Shown here in pieces: positions 42,170 to 51,359 of a DNA stretch of 64,000 bases. Made by a program: the position numbers and the translations under genes. This DNA comes from JAGREO01 sp020446285 (GTDB lineage Bacteria; Pseudomonadota; Alphaproteobacteria; Geminicoccales; Geminicoccaceae), in assembly GCA_041398005.1 (NCBI GenBank), contig JAWKVP010000007.1:62001-126000 (forward strand), written 5' to 3'. The first letter of the stretch is position 1, and each line of letters begins with the position of its first letter. The notes beneath the pieces were generated by a model. That model did no database searches, was not told the DNA's origin, and worked only from the letters and a program-made list of their open reading frames with translations.

Positions 42170-44437
42170 ATGAGGCACGCAAAATCCTACCCCGGTCATG
42201 TCACGGTCGATGCGCCTGCACGGTCCGCCGCGGGCGAGGGGTTGCCGATCACCGAGCTCGTCGCGGTCATCCGGCGCCGGCGCGGGGCGATCATCATGAC
42301 GGCACTCGTTCTCACCATGCTGGCAACGCTCGTCGGCCTCCAGCGCACCCCCCATTACACCGCGCGCGCGCTCGTCATGATCGATCCGCGCGAAAGCCGC
42401 GTCGTCGATGTCGAGGCGGTCATGCAGGGGCTCGGCGCCGATGCCGCGAGCGTCGAGACGCAGATCAAGGTGCTCGCCTCGCGTTCGCACATGGAAGCGG
42501 TGATGGACGATCTGGGCCTGTTCAGGGATCCCGAGTTCAATCCTGCCGCTGCCCGGCGCCAGCGAACGGTGCAGATCGCCGATGGCGGGCCGTTGACGCC
42601 GGTGCTTCGCGCCCTGCCGGACACGCTCCTGCTCGTCCTCGGCCTTGCCCGCGAACCGCTCGCCGGCGAGGACGAGGCCGGATGGGTCGCGATGCGCGAG
42701 ACCTCGATCGACGCGTTCGGCGAGCATCTGGCCGTCCGCCAGGATGGCCGCTCGCATGTGATCGCCATCGAGTTCACCTCGATCAATGCCACCAAGGCAG
42801 CGAAGATCGCAAACCGGGTCGCCGATCTCTATGCTGCCGGCCAGCTCGACGCCAAGCTCGCCGCCACCAGCCAGGCCACGGGCTGGCTCGGTGAGCGATT
42901 GCAGACCCTGCGCGAGGAACTCGAGAGCGCCGAGGCCGCGGTCGAGGCCTTCCGTTCCGGCTCGGGGCTGGTCGATACCGCCAGCGGCCGTCTGCGCGAA
43001 CAGGAACTCACGGATCTTTCGCGAACGCTCATGAACGCGCGGGCGGAGCTTTCGGAGAAGCGCGCGCGGCTCGAGCTGATCCGCGAGCTCAGGCTGCGCG
43101 GCGAGAGCCTCGAGACCGTCGCCGAGGTCCTGCAGTCCGGGGTGATCGTCAATCTCCGCCAGCAGGAAAGCGACATCCTGCGCGAGGAAGCGGAGCTTCG
43201 CACCTATTTCGGCGAGAAGCATCCGCGCATCCAGAACCTGATCGCCGAAAAGGCCAACCTGCAGGCCAAGATCGCGACCGAGGTCGAGCGGATCATCAAG
43301 AATCTCGGCAATGAGGTCAGCATCATCGCCAGTCGCGTCGCCGACACCGAACGTCAGCTCACCGATCTTTCCGCCGTCAATGACGATGAGCGCGCCACCC
43401 AGGTCGAACTGCGCGAACTGGAGCGTCAGGCCGATTCGAGCCGCGAGCTCTACGAGAGCTTCCTCCAGCGTTACAAGGAGACGCGCGAGCAACAGGGGAT
43501 CGTGCAGAACGATGTGCGGGTGATCTCGCGGGCGGCCGCTCCCGAACAGCCGAGCTCCGCCGGTGCGGGCATCTTCGCCGCCACCGGTTTCGGCTCGTCG
43601 CTCCTGGTCGGATTGATGCTCGCCCTCCTGCTCGAACGTCTCGACGACGGCCTGCGCAGCACGCGGCAGGTCGAGGCGGAACTGGGTCTGCCGGCGCTCG
43701 GTCTGGTTCCGCGTATCGGCACGCTTGGCCGCGGCGAGCATCCGCACCAGTATCTCATCAAGAAGCCGCTTTCGGCCTATGCCGAGGCCGTGCGCGCGAT
43801 CTACACCTCGATGCAGCTCTCGGATGTCGATCATCCGCCGAAGGTGGTGATGGTGACATCGGCACTGCCGCAGGAAGGCAAGACGACGCTGTCGCTCAGC
43901 CTCGCCACCTTCGCCGCACGCTCGGCGCAGAAGGTCATCCTCGTCGATCTCGACCTGCGCCATCCGAGCGTGCACCGCGATCTGCCGATCGAGCCCGAAG
44001 CGGGCTTCATCGAGGTGATGGCCGGCGAACGCAAACTGACGAGCGTGATCCTGCATGACGCGGAGGCCGGTCTCGACGTGCTGCCCGTCAAACGCCAGAC
44101 CGCCAATCCCACCGACATCCTCTCCAGTCGCAAGATGCGGCGGCTGATCGATGCGTTGCGCAAGCATTATGATTATGTGGTGATCGATTCCGCACCGCTG
44201 CTCGGCGTGACCGACAGCAAGGTGGTAGCACTTCTGGTCGACAAGGTGATCTTCGCCACGCAGTGGGAGAAGACGCGAATCGAGGCGGCGGTCAACGGGC
44301 TCGCGCAGCTGCGCGAGATCCATGCGCCGGTGGCCGGTTCGGTGCTCACCCAGGTCAATGTCCGCAAGCACGCCTGTTACGGCTATGGCGATGTCGGGCA
44401 GTATTACGGCAAATATCAGAACTACTACGTCAATTGA
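42170..44437 (+). CDS. Polysaccharide co-polymerase with tyrosine autokinase (Wzc/ExoP-like)
   Basis: A 755-residue inner-membrane protein controlling exopolysaccharide length and export. The Wzz domain starts with helix IIMTALVLTMLATLVGL, runs through a large periplasmic coiled-coil region, and ends at a second helix near residue 470. The cytoplasmic BY-kinase has Walker A (QEGKTT, about 568-573), A' (VILVDLDLRHP), Walker B (VVIDSAPL) and a C-terminal cluster of seven Tyr at 737-753. No glycosyltransferase or Wza gene is in the window. It is followed by a strong terminator hairpin. Confidence 0.92.
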   Translation: MRHAKSYPGHVTVDAPARSAAGEGLPITELVAVIRRRRGAIIMTALVLTMLATLVGLQRTPHYTARALVMIDPRESRVVDVEAVMQGLGADAASVETQIKVLASRSHMEAVMDDLGLFRDPEFNPAAARRQRTVQIADGGPLTPVLRALPDTLLLVLGLAREPLAGEDEAGWVAMRETSIDAFGEHLAVRQDGRSHVIAIEFTSINATKAAKIANRVADLYAAGQLDAKLAATSQATGWLGERLQTLREELESAEAAVEAFRSGSGLVDTASGRLREQELTDLSRTLMNARAELSEKRARLELIRELRLRGESLETVAEVLQSGVIVNLRQQESDILREEAELRTYFGEKHPRIQNLIAEKANLQAKIATEVERIIKNLGNEVSIIASRVADTERQLTDLSAVNDDERATQVELRELERQADSSRELYESFLQRYKETREQQGIVQNDVRVISRAAAPEQPSSAGAGIFAATGFGSSLLVGLMLALLLERLDDGLRSTRQVEAELGLPALGLVPRIGTLGRGEHPHQYLIKKPLSAYAEAVRAIYTSMQLSDVDHPPKVVMVTSALPQEGKTTLSLSLATFAARSAQKVILVDLDLRHPSVHRDLPIEPEAGFIEVMAGERKLTSVILHDAEAGLDVLPVKRQTANPTDILSSRKMRRLIDALRKHYDYVVIDSAPLLGVTDSKVVALLVDKVIFATQWEKTRIEAAVNGLAQLREIHAPVAGSVLTQVNVRKHACYGYGDVGQYYGKYQNYYVN

Positions 44438-44496
44438 GCCTGCGGCCGGCCCGGTCAGGGTCGGTCACCCTCTCCTGATCCGGATTGGCATCTTCA

Positions 44497-44524
44497 CGGC
44501 ATCGGCACGCATCTGCCGATGCCG
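44497..44524 (+). terminator. Terminator after the tyrosine autokinase (duplicated unit 1)
   Basis: CGGCATCGGCA pairs perfectly with TGCCGATGCCG around CGCATC and is followed by the T-rich TTGTCGTTT. It should end transcription of the kinase gene. The same hairpin recurs at 47760, where it terminates the first autotransporter gene. Confidence 0.82.
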
Positions 44525-44531
44525 TTGTCGT

Positions 44532-44549
44532 TTGAAGTAGTGTCTTCAA
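44532..44549. promoter_or_regulatory. Candidate operator of autotransporter 1
   Basis: TTGAAG and CTTCAA form a perfect inverted repeat around TAGTGT, at the start of the AT-rich region before the autotransporter. In the second copy (47795) the arms are unchanged while the spacer differs, which suggests a bound protein preserves the arms. Confidence 0.5.
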
Positions 44550-44637
44550 TCCATGAAATATTCTGTAAATAATACTCAACACAAAAAGAACTTCTCGAAA
44601 TCAGCAGATTAATTTATTTGAAGATGAATTAATAATA

Positions 44638-47600
44638 ATGATATACAACCTCAAATTTTGTTTCTCCCGCGATGATTTTGAAAGGTCCGGTCATTCCATG
44701 ACGACATTGCGATCCTGTCCGTCCTGTCACAGGCGTTTTCTGGCGAGCGCGGCGACCGCACTGGCGCTGGCTGCCACCGCTCCCCATGGCACCGCTGCCG
44801 CAGCGGATCTCTGCGCGGCGCCGTCCACGACCCTGTCGTCGGCAGGCGGCACGGGTGATTTCTGCGATCTCGGCGCCGGCGAGAGCGTGGTCATCGACGC
44901 CGACGGCAGCCTGAACGACGACACGCCCGCCAGCTCGGCGGTCCGCGTGACCGGTGCCGCCGGTACGGTCGACAATGCCGGTAGCATCACCGCCACGGAC
45001 AGCGGTATCGCCGTCGACGCGGCGGCATCGTCCGGAGCGATTTCCAACAGCGGCACGATCACCAGCGGTTCCGACGTTCACGACAGCGGCATCCGGATCA
45101 ATGGCAGCGGTGCTACGGTCACTGGCGACGTCACCAACAGCGGCACGATCACCGCTCCCGATGTCGGCATCTATCTTGAAGGCGATGCCGGCGTTACCGG
45201 CGATATCGTCAATTCCGGCACGATCACGAGCGGAACGATGGGCATCCTCCTTCTGGGAAGCAGCGGCAGCCTGCAGAATTCCGTCGGCGGATCCATCATC
45301 AACAGTGGCACCATCAATTCCGATGGCAGCGGCATGTTCCTGAACATGAACGGCCAGAACGTCATTCACAACGGAAGCATGACTGTCGTCGGCAGGGGCA
45401 TCTCGCTTGCCTGGGCCGGCACGATCAGCGGCGATGTCGTGATCGGCGAGAACGCGACGATCCACGCGGGCAGCAACGCCTTTTTCGCCAATGCCTTCTC
45501 GAAGCTGCAGGGAACTCTTCTCAATCGCGGCGAAATGACCAGCGCGAACGATTCCACGGTGAGGATCTCCGGCAACAACAATACCAACAATATCAACGCG
45601 ATCGTCAATGAGGGCCGCATCGCCACCGAGGTCAACCAGACCAACATCACCAACCAGAGGGCCGGCATCAGCATCGGTCTGGCGACAGTGGGGTCGATCA
45701 CCAACAGGGGAACGATTTCCGGCCCCATCGGCATCGACATCAACGGACTCGACAGCCTTGCCAGCATCGACAACGAGGCGGGAGCGACGATCACCGGCGA
45801 AGTGGCGTCGATCCGGATCGGCACCATCAATTCCGGAGCGAGGGTCATCACCAATGCGGGCATTCTCGACGGTGACGCGGCCCTCGGCCCGGCCACGCTC
45901 AACCTGACCGGCACGACCGCGCGTGTGATCGGCGATGTGAGCGGTGCTGCCGGATCGATCGTCGATGTCCAGGGCACGTTCACCAGCGAGGGCACGTTCA
46001 GCGTCGACACGTTCGGCGTTGCGAGCGGCGGCAGTCTCACGCTCGGCCATGACGTGACCGCCACATCCGGTGTGACCAATGCCGGAACGGTCGATATCGG
46101 CGGCGGAACCATCAGCATCACCGGCGACTACACCCAGGCCGCCGGCGGCGGTCTCGAACTCGAGGTCGCCTCGACCAGCAATCACGGTACGCTCGCGGTG
46201 AGCGGTGCCGCCGACATCACCGCATCCGGTGCGATCGCCGTCGATGTCTCCGGTGCGACGAATCTCGCCGACGGTGCGACCATCGCCGATGTCATCACCG
46301 CCGCCTCGATCAACGGGACGGCCGTCAGCGTCAGCGACAACAGTGCGATCCTCGACTTCACCGGCACCGTCAATGGTGCCGCCGTCGATCTCACGGCGCA
46401 TGCCAATTCCCTCGGCACGGTGCTCGCCGGCACCAGCACGGCGCCGGGTGTCGATCCAGCGATCGCTTCCTCGCTCGACACCATCTTCGGCAATCCGGCC
46501 CTGTCCGGATCGAGCGACATCTTCGGCGCGCTCATGAGCCTCGGCACCGCCAGCGACATCAACCGGGCCATGGGCCAGCTCGATCCGTCGCTCGGCGCCA
46601 GCGCCGCCCGGGTCGGGCTCGTGAATGTGCGCGCCGGCGCAAACCGGGTGATCGGCGACCGCCTCGCCCATCTCGCCGGTCATGGCGGCAGCGGTGCCGC
46701 ACAGGCCGGACTTGCCGGGCTTGTCGATAACCAACAGGGCGAACAGATCGCCGGTCTCTCCGCCCTTGCCGGCTTCGAGGGCAACGGTGCCATCCTCGAC
46801 GAGTTCATCCCGCTTGCCGCCGCCGGGGACGACGCCCGCAACGCCAGCGGCAACAGCGCCTGGCTCAGGGTCTTCGGCGCCCGCACCCTGCAGGAATCGA
46901 AGGACGGTGCGGCCGGTTTCGACGCGAAGACGGGCGGTGTCGCCATCGGCATCGACGGCCGCATGAGCGACAGTCTCACGCTCGGCGCCTCGTTCGCCTA
47001 TGCCAGCGGCGATGTCGACGGCCGCAATGGCAGCCGCAGTGATATCGACATCGATTCCTTCCAGGGATCGCTCTACGGCCTCCTCGATCTCGGCGGCGGC
47101 AGCTGGGTGAGCGGCATGGTCGGCGGCGGCACCAGCGACAATTCCGCCACCCGCAGGGTCACCATCGGCGGCGTCGATGACAAGGCCACGGCCGACTATG
47201 ACAGCTGGAACGCCAGCGCCAGGCTCGAGGCCGGCCATCGCATCGAACTCACGCCGGATCTCGCCCTCGTGCCGCGCGCCCATGCCGAATACATCTATTC
47301 CGATGTCGACGGATATCGCGAAAAGGGTATCGGCGGCGCCGGGCTCGAGGTCGAGGGCAGCGATGCCGACAGCCTCGATCTGGGTCTCTCGGCGGGTCTC
47401 GTGCAGGCGCTGAGCGAAACCGTCCGCCTGAGCGGCGATGTCGGCTTCACCTATGATGTCCTCGCCGACGACGATGACGTCACCAGCCGCTTTGTCGCCG
47501 GCGGTGCCACCTTCTCCACAAAGGGTACCGATCCCGAGACCTTCACGGCACTCGCCGGCTTCGGCGTCGAACTCGACCTGAGCCCGACCATGCAGGCCGT

Positions 47601-47676
47601 CGCCGGCTATGACCTCGCCCTGCGCAAGGATCTCACCAACCACCAGCTCGCACTCAGGCTCCGCTACATGTTCTGA
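44638..47676 (+). CDS. Autotransporter with beta-barrel domain, copy 1
   Basis: A 1012-residue type V secreted protein. A signal peptide (RFLASAATALALAATAPHG) follows; the true start may be the ATG at 44698 (MTTLRSC) rather than 44638, which would add 20 residues. The passenger, about residues 60-560, is a beta-helix of repeats built around N-x-G-x-I units such as ISNSGTITSG and IVNSGTITSG. The junction GDYTQAAGGGLELEV marks the autochaperone. The last 280 residues form the 12-strand barrel ending in LRYMF. It should display or release an adhesin-like passenger on the cell surface. AT-rich upstream DNA differs from neighbours. Confidence 0.9.
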   Translation: MIYNLKFCFSRDDFERSGHSMTTLRSCPSCHRRFLASAATALALAATAPHGTAAAADLCAAPSTTLSSAGGTGDFCDLGAGESVVIDADGSLNDDTPASSAVRVTGAAGTVDNAGSITATDSGIAVDAAASSGAISNSGTITSGSDVHDSGIRINGSGATVTGDVTNSGTITAPDVGIYLEGDAGVTGDIVNSGTITSGTMGILLLGSSGSLQNSVGGSIINSGTINSDGSGMFLNMNGQNVIHNGSMTVVGRGISLAWAGTISGDVVIGENATIHAGSNAFFANAFSKLQGTLLNRGEMTSANDSTVRISGNNNTNNINAIVNEGRIATEVNQTNITNQRAGISIGLATVGSITNRGTISGPIGIDINGLDSLASIDNEAGATITGEVASIRIGTINSGARVITNAGILDGDAALGPATLNLTGTTARVIGDVSGAAGSIVDVQGTFTSEGTFSVDTFGVASGGSLTLGHDVTATSGVTNAGTVDIGGGTISITGDYTQAAGGGLELEVASTSNHGTLAVSGAADITASGAIAVDVSGATNLADGATIADVITAASINGTAVSVSDNSAILDFTGTVNGAAVDLTAHANSLGTVLAGTSTAPGVDPAIASSLDTIFGNPALSGSSDIFGALMSLGTASDINRAMGQLDPSLGASAARVGLVNVRAGANRVIGDRLAHLAGHGGSGAAQAGLAGLVDNQQGEQIAGLSALAGFEGNGAILDEFIPLAAAGDDARNASGNSAWLRVFGARTLQESKDGAAGFDAKTGGVAIGIDGRMSDSLTLGASFAYASGDVDGRNGSRSDIDIDSFQGSLYGLLDLGGGSWVSGMVGGGTSDNSATRRVTIGGVDDKATADYDSWNASARLEAGHRIELTPDLALVPRAHAEYIYSDVDGYREKGIGGAGLEVEGSDADSLDLGLSAGLVQALSETVRLSGDVGFTYDVLADDDDVTSRFVAGGATFSTKGTDPETFTALAGFGVELDLSPTMQAVAGYDLALRKDLTNHQLALRLRYMF

Positions 47677-47759
47677 TACACTTCGATGACACTCATCTGA
47701 GTCTGCGGCCGGCCCGGTCAGGGTCGGTCACCCTCTCCTGATCCGGATTGGCATCTTCA

Positions 47760-47787
47760 CGGCATCGGCACGCATCTGCCGATGCCG
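47760..47787 (+). terminator. Terminator after autotransporter 1 (duplicated unit 2)
   Basis: Same stem as at 44497, CGGCATCGGCA with TGCCGATGCCG around CGCATC, followed by TTGTTGTTT. It lies 84 bases after the stop of autotransporter 1 and should isolate the transcript of copy 2. Confidence 0.82.
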
Positions 47788-47794
47788 TTGTTGT

Positions 47795-47812
47795 TTGAAG
47801 TAGCATCTTCAA
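47795..47812. promoter_or_regulatory. Candidate operator of autotransporter 2
   Basis: TTGAAG and CTTCAA around TAGCAT. Arms match the site at 44532; the spacer has changed. Located at the same place relative to the gene start. Confidence 0.5.
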
Positions 47813-47900
47813 TCCATGAAATATTATGTAAATAATAATCAACACATAGAGAACTTCTTGAAATCAACAGATTAATTTATTTGAAGATGAATTAATAATA

Positions 47901-50900
47901 ATGATATACAACCTCAAATTTTGTTTCTCCCGCGATGATTTTGAAAGGTCCGGTTATTCCATGGCGACATTGCGATCCTGTCCGTCCTGTCACAGGCGTT
48001 TTCTGGCGAGCGCGGCGACCGCACTGGCGCTGGCCGCCATCGCTCCCTATGGCACCGCTGCCGCAGCGGATCTCTGCGCGGCGCCGTCCACGACCCTGTC
48101 GTCGGCCGGCGGCACGGGCGATTTCTGCGATCTCGGCGCCGGCGAGAGCGTGGTCATCGACGCCAATGGCAGTCTGAACGACGACACGCCCGCCAGCTCG
48201 GCGGTCCGCGTCACCGGTGCCGCTGGTACGGTCGACAATGAAGGCAGCATCACCGCCACCGATCACGGTATATCCCTCACCACGGGAACATCTCTCGATG
48301 CGATCACCAACGGCGGCACGATCACGAGCGGTTCCGATGCCACGGACAGAGGAATATCGATCAACGGTGCCACCGTTACGAACCAGATCAGCAACGACGG
48401 CACGATCGATGCATCGATCGGCGTGGTTCTGGAGAACGGCGCGCAGAGCGGAACCATCACCAATACCGGCACGATCAACGCCGAATCGGCCGGTATCCGA
48501 ATCTGGCAGGCCAATTCCACCATCAACGGATCCATCGTCAACGAAGGTGAGATCCATTCAACCAATACCCTGCATCTCGCCGGAAATACGATAACCGGAC
48601 CCGTCATCAATCGCGGTATCCTGACAAGCCCCGTTGGAAGTGTTGTCAGAATGGGCGGCGGCGGCAAGATGGACGGTGGATTGATCAATGAGGTAGGCGC
48701 TCTGATGGAAAGCGGGGGCGACGACGTCCTGCATATTACCAACACCGGCAGCCGAATCGATTTCATCGACAATCGAGGCACGATGCGTCTGACCTCGAAC
48801 ACCCCGTCAAACGGCGTCGTCGCAGTGTATAGCAATGGTCAGATCACGAACGATCTGGTCAATTCCGGAATGATCGACGGAATGGCCAACCGCGGCATAT
48901 TTGTCAGCGGTACCGGACAAATTCTCGGAGATGTCGTCAACAGCGGTACAATTCGCGGAACGACCGGTATCGGCATCGATAACGGCACGCTGGCGCGAAT
49001 CGAAAATCAGGTAACGGGCGTGATCGCCGGTACCGATTACGCCATCTCGGCGGTGAATCCGGCGGTAGCCCTCACCATCACCAATGCCGGCATTCTCGAC
49101 GGTGATGCGGCCCTCGGCCCGGCCACGCTCAACCTGACCGGCACGACTGCGCGTGTGATCGGCGATGTGAGCGGTGCTGCCGGATCGATCGTCGATGTCC
49201 AGGGCACGTTCACCAGCGAGGGCACGTTCAGCGTCGACACGTTCGGCGTTGCGAGCGGCGGCAGTCTCACGCTCGGCCATGACGTGACCGCCACATCCGG
49301 TGTGACCAATGCCGGAACGGTCGATATCGGTGGTGGAACCATCAGCATCACCGGCGACTACACCCAGGCCGCCGGCGGCGGTCTCACGCTCGATGTCGCC
49401 TCGACCAGCAATCACGGGACGCTCGCGGTGAGCGGCGTCGCCGACATCACCGCATCCGGTGCGATCGCCGTCGATGTCTCCGGTGCGACGAATCTCGCCG
49501 ACGGCGCGACCATCGCCGATGTCATCACCGCCGCCTCGATCAACGGGACGGCCGTCAGCGTCAGCGACAACAGTGCGATCCTCGACTTCACCGGCACCGT
49601 CAATGGTGCCGCCGTCGATCTCACGGCCCATGCCAATTCCCTCGGCACGGTGCTTGCCGGCACCAGCACGGCGCCGGGTGTCGATCCCGCGATCGCCTCC
49701 TCGCTCGACACCATCTTCGGCAATCCGGCCCTGTCCGGATCGAGCGACATCTTCGGTGCGCTCATGAGCCTCGGCACCGCCAGCGACATCAACCGGGCCA
49801 TGGGCCAGCTCGATCCGTCGCTCGGCGCCAGCGCCGCCCGGGTCGGGCTCGTGAATGTGCGCGCCGGCGCAAACCGGGTGATCGGCGACCGCCTCGCCCA
49901 TCTCGCCGGTCATGGCGGCAGCGGTGCCGCACAGGCCGGACTTGCCGGGCTTGTCGATAACCAACAGGGCGAACAGATTGCCGGTCTCTCCGCCCTTGCC
50001 GGCTTCGAGGGTAACGGTGCCATCCTCGACGAGTTCATCCCGCTTGCCGCTGCCGGGGACGACGCCCGCAACGCCAGCGGCAACAGCGCCTGGCTCAGGG
50101 TCTTCGGCGCCCGCACCCTGCAGGAATCGAATGACGGTGCGGCCGGTTTCGACGCGAAGACGGGCGGTGTCGCCATCGGCATCGACGGCCGCATGAGCGA
50201 CAGTCTCACGCTCGGTGCCTCGTTCGCCTATGCCAGCGGCGATGTCGACGGCCGCAATGGCAGCCGCAGTGATATCGACATCGATTCCTTCCAGGGATCG
50301 CTCTACGGCCTCCTCGATCTCGGTGGCGGCAGCTGGGTGAGCGGCATGGTCGGCGGCGGCACCAGCGACAATTCCGCCACCCGCAGGGTCACCATCGGCG
50401 GCGTCGATGACAAGGCCACGGCCGACTATGACAGCTGGAACGCCAGCGCCAGGCTCGAGGCCGGCCATCGCATCGAACTCACGCCGGATCTCGCCCTCGT
50501 GCCGCGCGCCCATGCCGAATATATCTATTCCGATGTCGACGGATATCGCGAAAAGGGTATCGGCGGTGCCGGGCTCGAGGTCGAGGGCAGCGATGCCGAC
50601 AGCCTCGATCTGGGTCTCTCGGCGGGGCTCGTGCAGGCGCTGGGCGAAACCGTCCGCCTGAGCGGCGATGTCGGCTTCACCTATGATGTCCTCGCCGACG
50701 ATGATGACGTCACCAGCCGCTTTGTCGCCGGCGGTGCCACCTTCTCCACAAAGGGTACCGATCCCGAGACCTTCACGGCACTCGCCGGCTTCGGCGTCGA
50801 ACTCGACCTGAGCCCGACCATGCAGGCTGTCGCCGGCTATGACCTCGCCCTGCGCAAGGATCTCACCAACCACCAGCTCGCACTCAGGCTCCGCTACATG

Positions 50901-50906
50901 TTCTGA
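47901..50906 (+). CDS. Autotransporter with beta-barrel domain, copy 2
   Basis: A 1001-residue homologue of copy 1. Residues up to SITATD (about 120) and from ITNAGILDGD (about 393) to the terminal LRYMF are almost unchanged, including the autochaperone and the barrel. The region between is a different set of beta-helix repeats (ISNDGTIDAS, IVNEGEIHST, VINRGILTSP, VVNSGTIRGT), alignable only by pattern. A start at the internal ATG (MATLRSC) is possible. It should use the same secretion path as copy 1 but show another surface. A terminator follows at 50941. Confidence 0.9.
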   Translation: MIYNLKFCFSRDDFERSGYSMATLRSCPSCHRRFLASAATALALAAIAPYGTAAAADLCAAPSTTLSSAGGTGDFCDLGAGESVVIDANGSLNDDTPASSAVRVTGAAGTVDNEGSITATDHGISLTTGTSLDAITNGGTITSGSDATDRGISINGATVTNQISNDGTIDASIGVVLENGAQSGTITNTGTINAESAGIRIWQANSTINGSIVNEGEIHSTNTLHLAGNTITGPVINRGILTSPVGSVVRMGGGGKMDGGLINEVGALMESGGDDVLHITNTGSRIDFIDNRGTMRLTSNTPSNGVVAVYSNGQITNDLVNSGMIDGMANRGIFVSGTGQILGDVVNSGTIRGTTGIGIDNGTLARIENQVTGVIAGTDYAISAVNPAVALTITNAGILDGDAALGPATLNLTGTTARVIGDVSGAAGSIVDVQGTFTSEGTFSVDTFGVASGGSLTLGHDVTATSGVTNAGTVDIGGGTISITGDYTQAAGGGLTLDVASTSNHGTLAVSGVADITASGAIAVDVSGATNLADGATIADVITAASINGTAVSVSDNSAILDFTGTVNGAAVDLTAHANSLGTVLAGTSTAPGVDPAIASSLDTIFGNPALSGSSDIFGALMSLGTASDINRAMGQLDPSLGASAARVGLVNVRAGANRVIGDRLAHLAGHGGSGAAQAGLAGLVDNQQGEQIAGLSALAGFEGNGAILDEFIPLAAAGDDARNASGNSAWLRVFGARTLQESNDGAAGFDAKTGGVAIGIDGRMSDSLTLGASFAYASGDVDGRNGSRSDIDIDSFQGSLYGLLDLGGGSWVSGMVGGGTSDNSATRRVTIGGVDDKATADYDSWNASARLEAGHRIELTPDLALVPRAHAEYIYSDVDGYREKGIGGAGLEVEGSDADSLDLGLSAGLVQALGETVRLSGDVGFTYDVLADDDDVTSRFVAGGATFSTKGTDPETFTALAGFGVELDLSPTMQAVAGYDLALRKDLTNHQLALRLRYMF

Positions 50907-50940
50907 TCCACTTCACTTCCGCACCACAGGGAGACGACAT

Positions 50941-50967
50941 GAAAACCGGGCCATGCGCCCGGTTTTC
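50941..50967 (+). terminator. Intrinsic terminator after autotransporter 2
   Basis: GAAAACCGGGC pairs perfectly with GCCCGGTTTTC around CATGC, with the T-run in the 3' arm. It starts 35 bases after the autotransporter stop. It has the classical form of a rho-independent terminator, unlike the hairpins in the duplicated units. Confidence 0.85.
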
Positions 50968-51180
50968 GCACGTCATGGCGAGGGAACGTCCAGCTCATCC
51001 CGCGGTCGATCCAAGCAGAACTGCGTATTGCGCATATTCCGTTACCGACACACGCTGTTGACGTCGTTCATCATGCCGTCCAGACCTGAACGGGTCCATG
51101 TCGCGCGGCGCGGGATATTGCGCGATGGTGTATCCGGCACCATGTTACAGGGGTCGCAGGTGAAATATCCGCGCGACGAT

Positions 51181-51216
51181 CATGTTGCAGGTACTGACCA
51201 TGTTGCAGGTTCTGAC
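51181..51216. repeat. 18-bp tandem repeat upstream of the TelA operon
   Basis: CATGTTGCAGGTACTGAC is followed directly by a copy with one change (T for A in the third last third). A related partial copy, CATGTTACAGG, lies near 51141. Spacing of the CATGTTGCAGG cores is 18 bases, close to two helix turns, so a regulator could bind cooperatively. Confidence 0.7.
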
Positions 51217-51241
51217 AGCGCAAGCGGGAGCGAGAGATTCA

Positions 51242-51322
51242 TTGGGCAAGGCTTCGAACATGCTCGGTGTGGCGTTGATGACGCTCATCATCGTCATCCT
51301 GTCCCTTCGGGCGCTCTTCTGA
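51242..51322 (+). CDS. Possible 26-residue single-helix membrane peptide
   Basis: The frame from a TTG at 51242 (or the ATG at 51260) encodes MGKASNMLGVALMTLIIVIL, then SLRALF and a stop, a short basic lead and one membrane helix. Purine-rich GAGAG precedes it. It lies 38 bases before xpaC, inside the likely leader of the TelA operon, and could be a small subunit or a leader peptide. Length makes it uncertain. Confidence 0.35.
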   Translation: MGKASNMLGVALMTLIIVILSLRALF

Positions 51323-51359
51323 CGACCGCCCGTCACAGTCGCCCCAGGGGAGCGAGCAT

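Larger units (their letters stand above)
44440..50906 (+). repeat. Tandem duplication of an autotransporter gene with its control region
   Basis: Unit 1 starts near 44440 and unit 2 near 47701, both at TGCGGCCGGCCCGG. Each unit includes the terminator hairpin, an inverted repeat, about 90 bases of AT-rich leader and one autotransporter gene. The units are nearly identical except for about 0.8 kb in the passenger region (about 45000-45845 and 48262-49075). Confidence 0.92.

Noticed and set aside
41318..44371. Minus-strand open frame of 1017 codons opposite the tyrosine autokinase
   Set aside because: Antisense shadow with high Arg, His and Asp content; the kinase on the plus strand is complete.
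44638..44697. Extended signal peptide region of the autotransporters
   Set aside because: The 20 extra residues from the upstream ATG lack the usual ESPR pattern (NKxYRxxW), and the internal ATG may be the real start.
44629..50873. Long minus-strand frames opposite the two autotransporters
   Set aside because: They mirror the codon bias of the real genes and are duplicated only because the genes are; no start signal or family.
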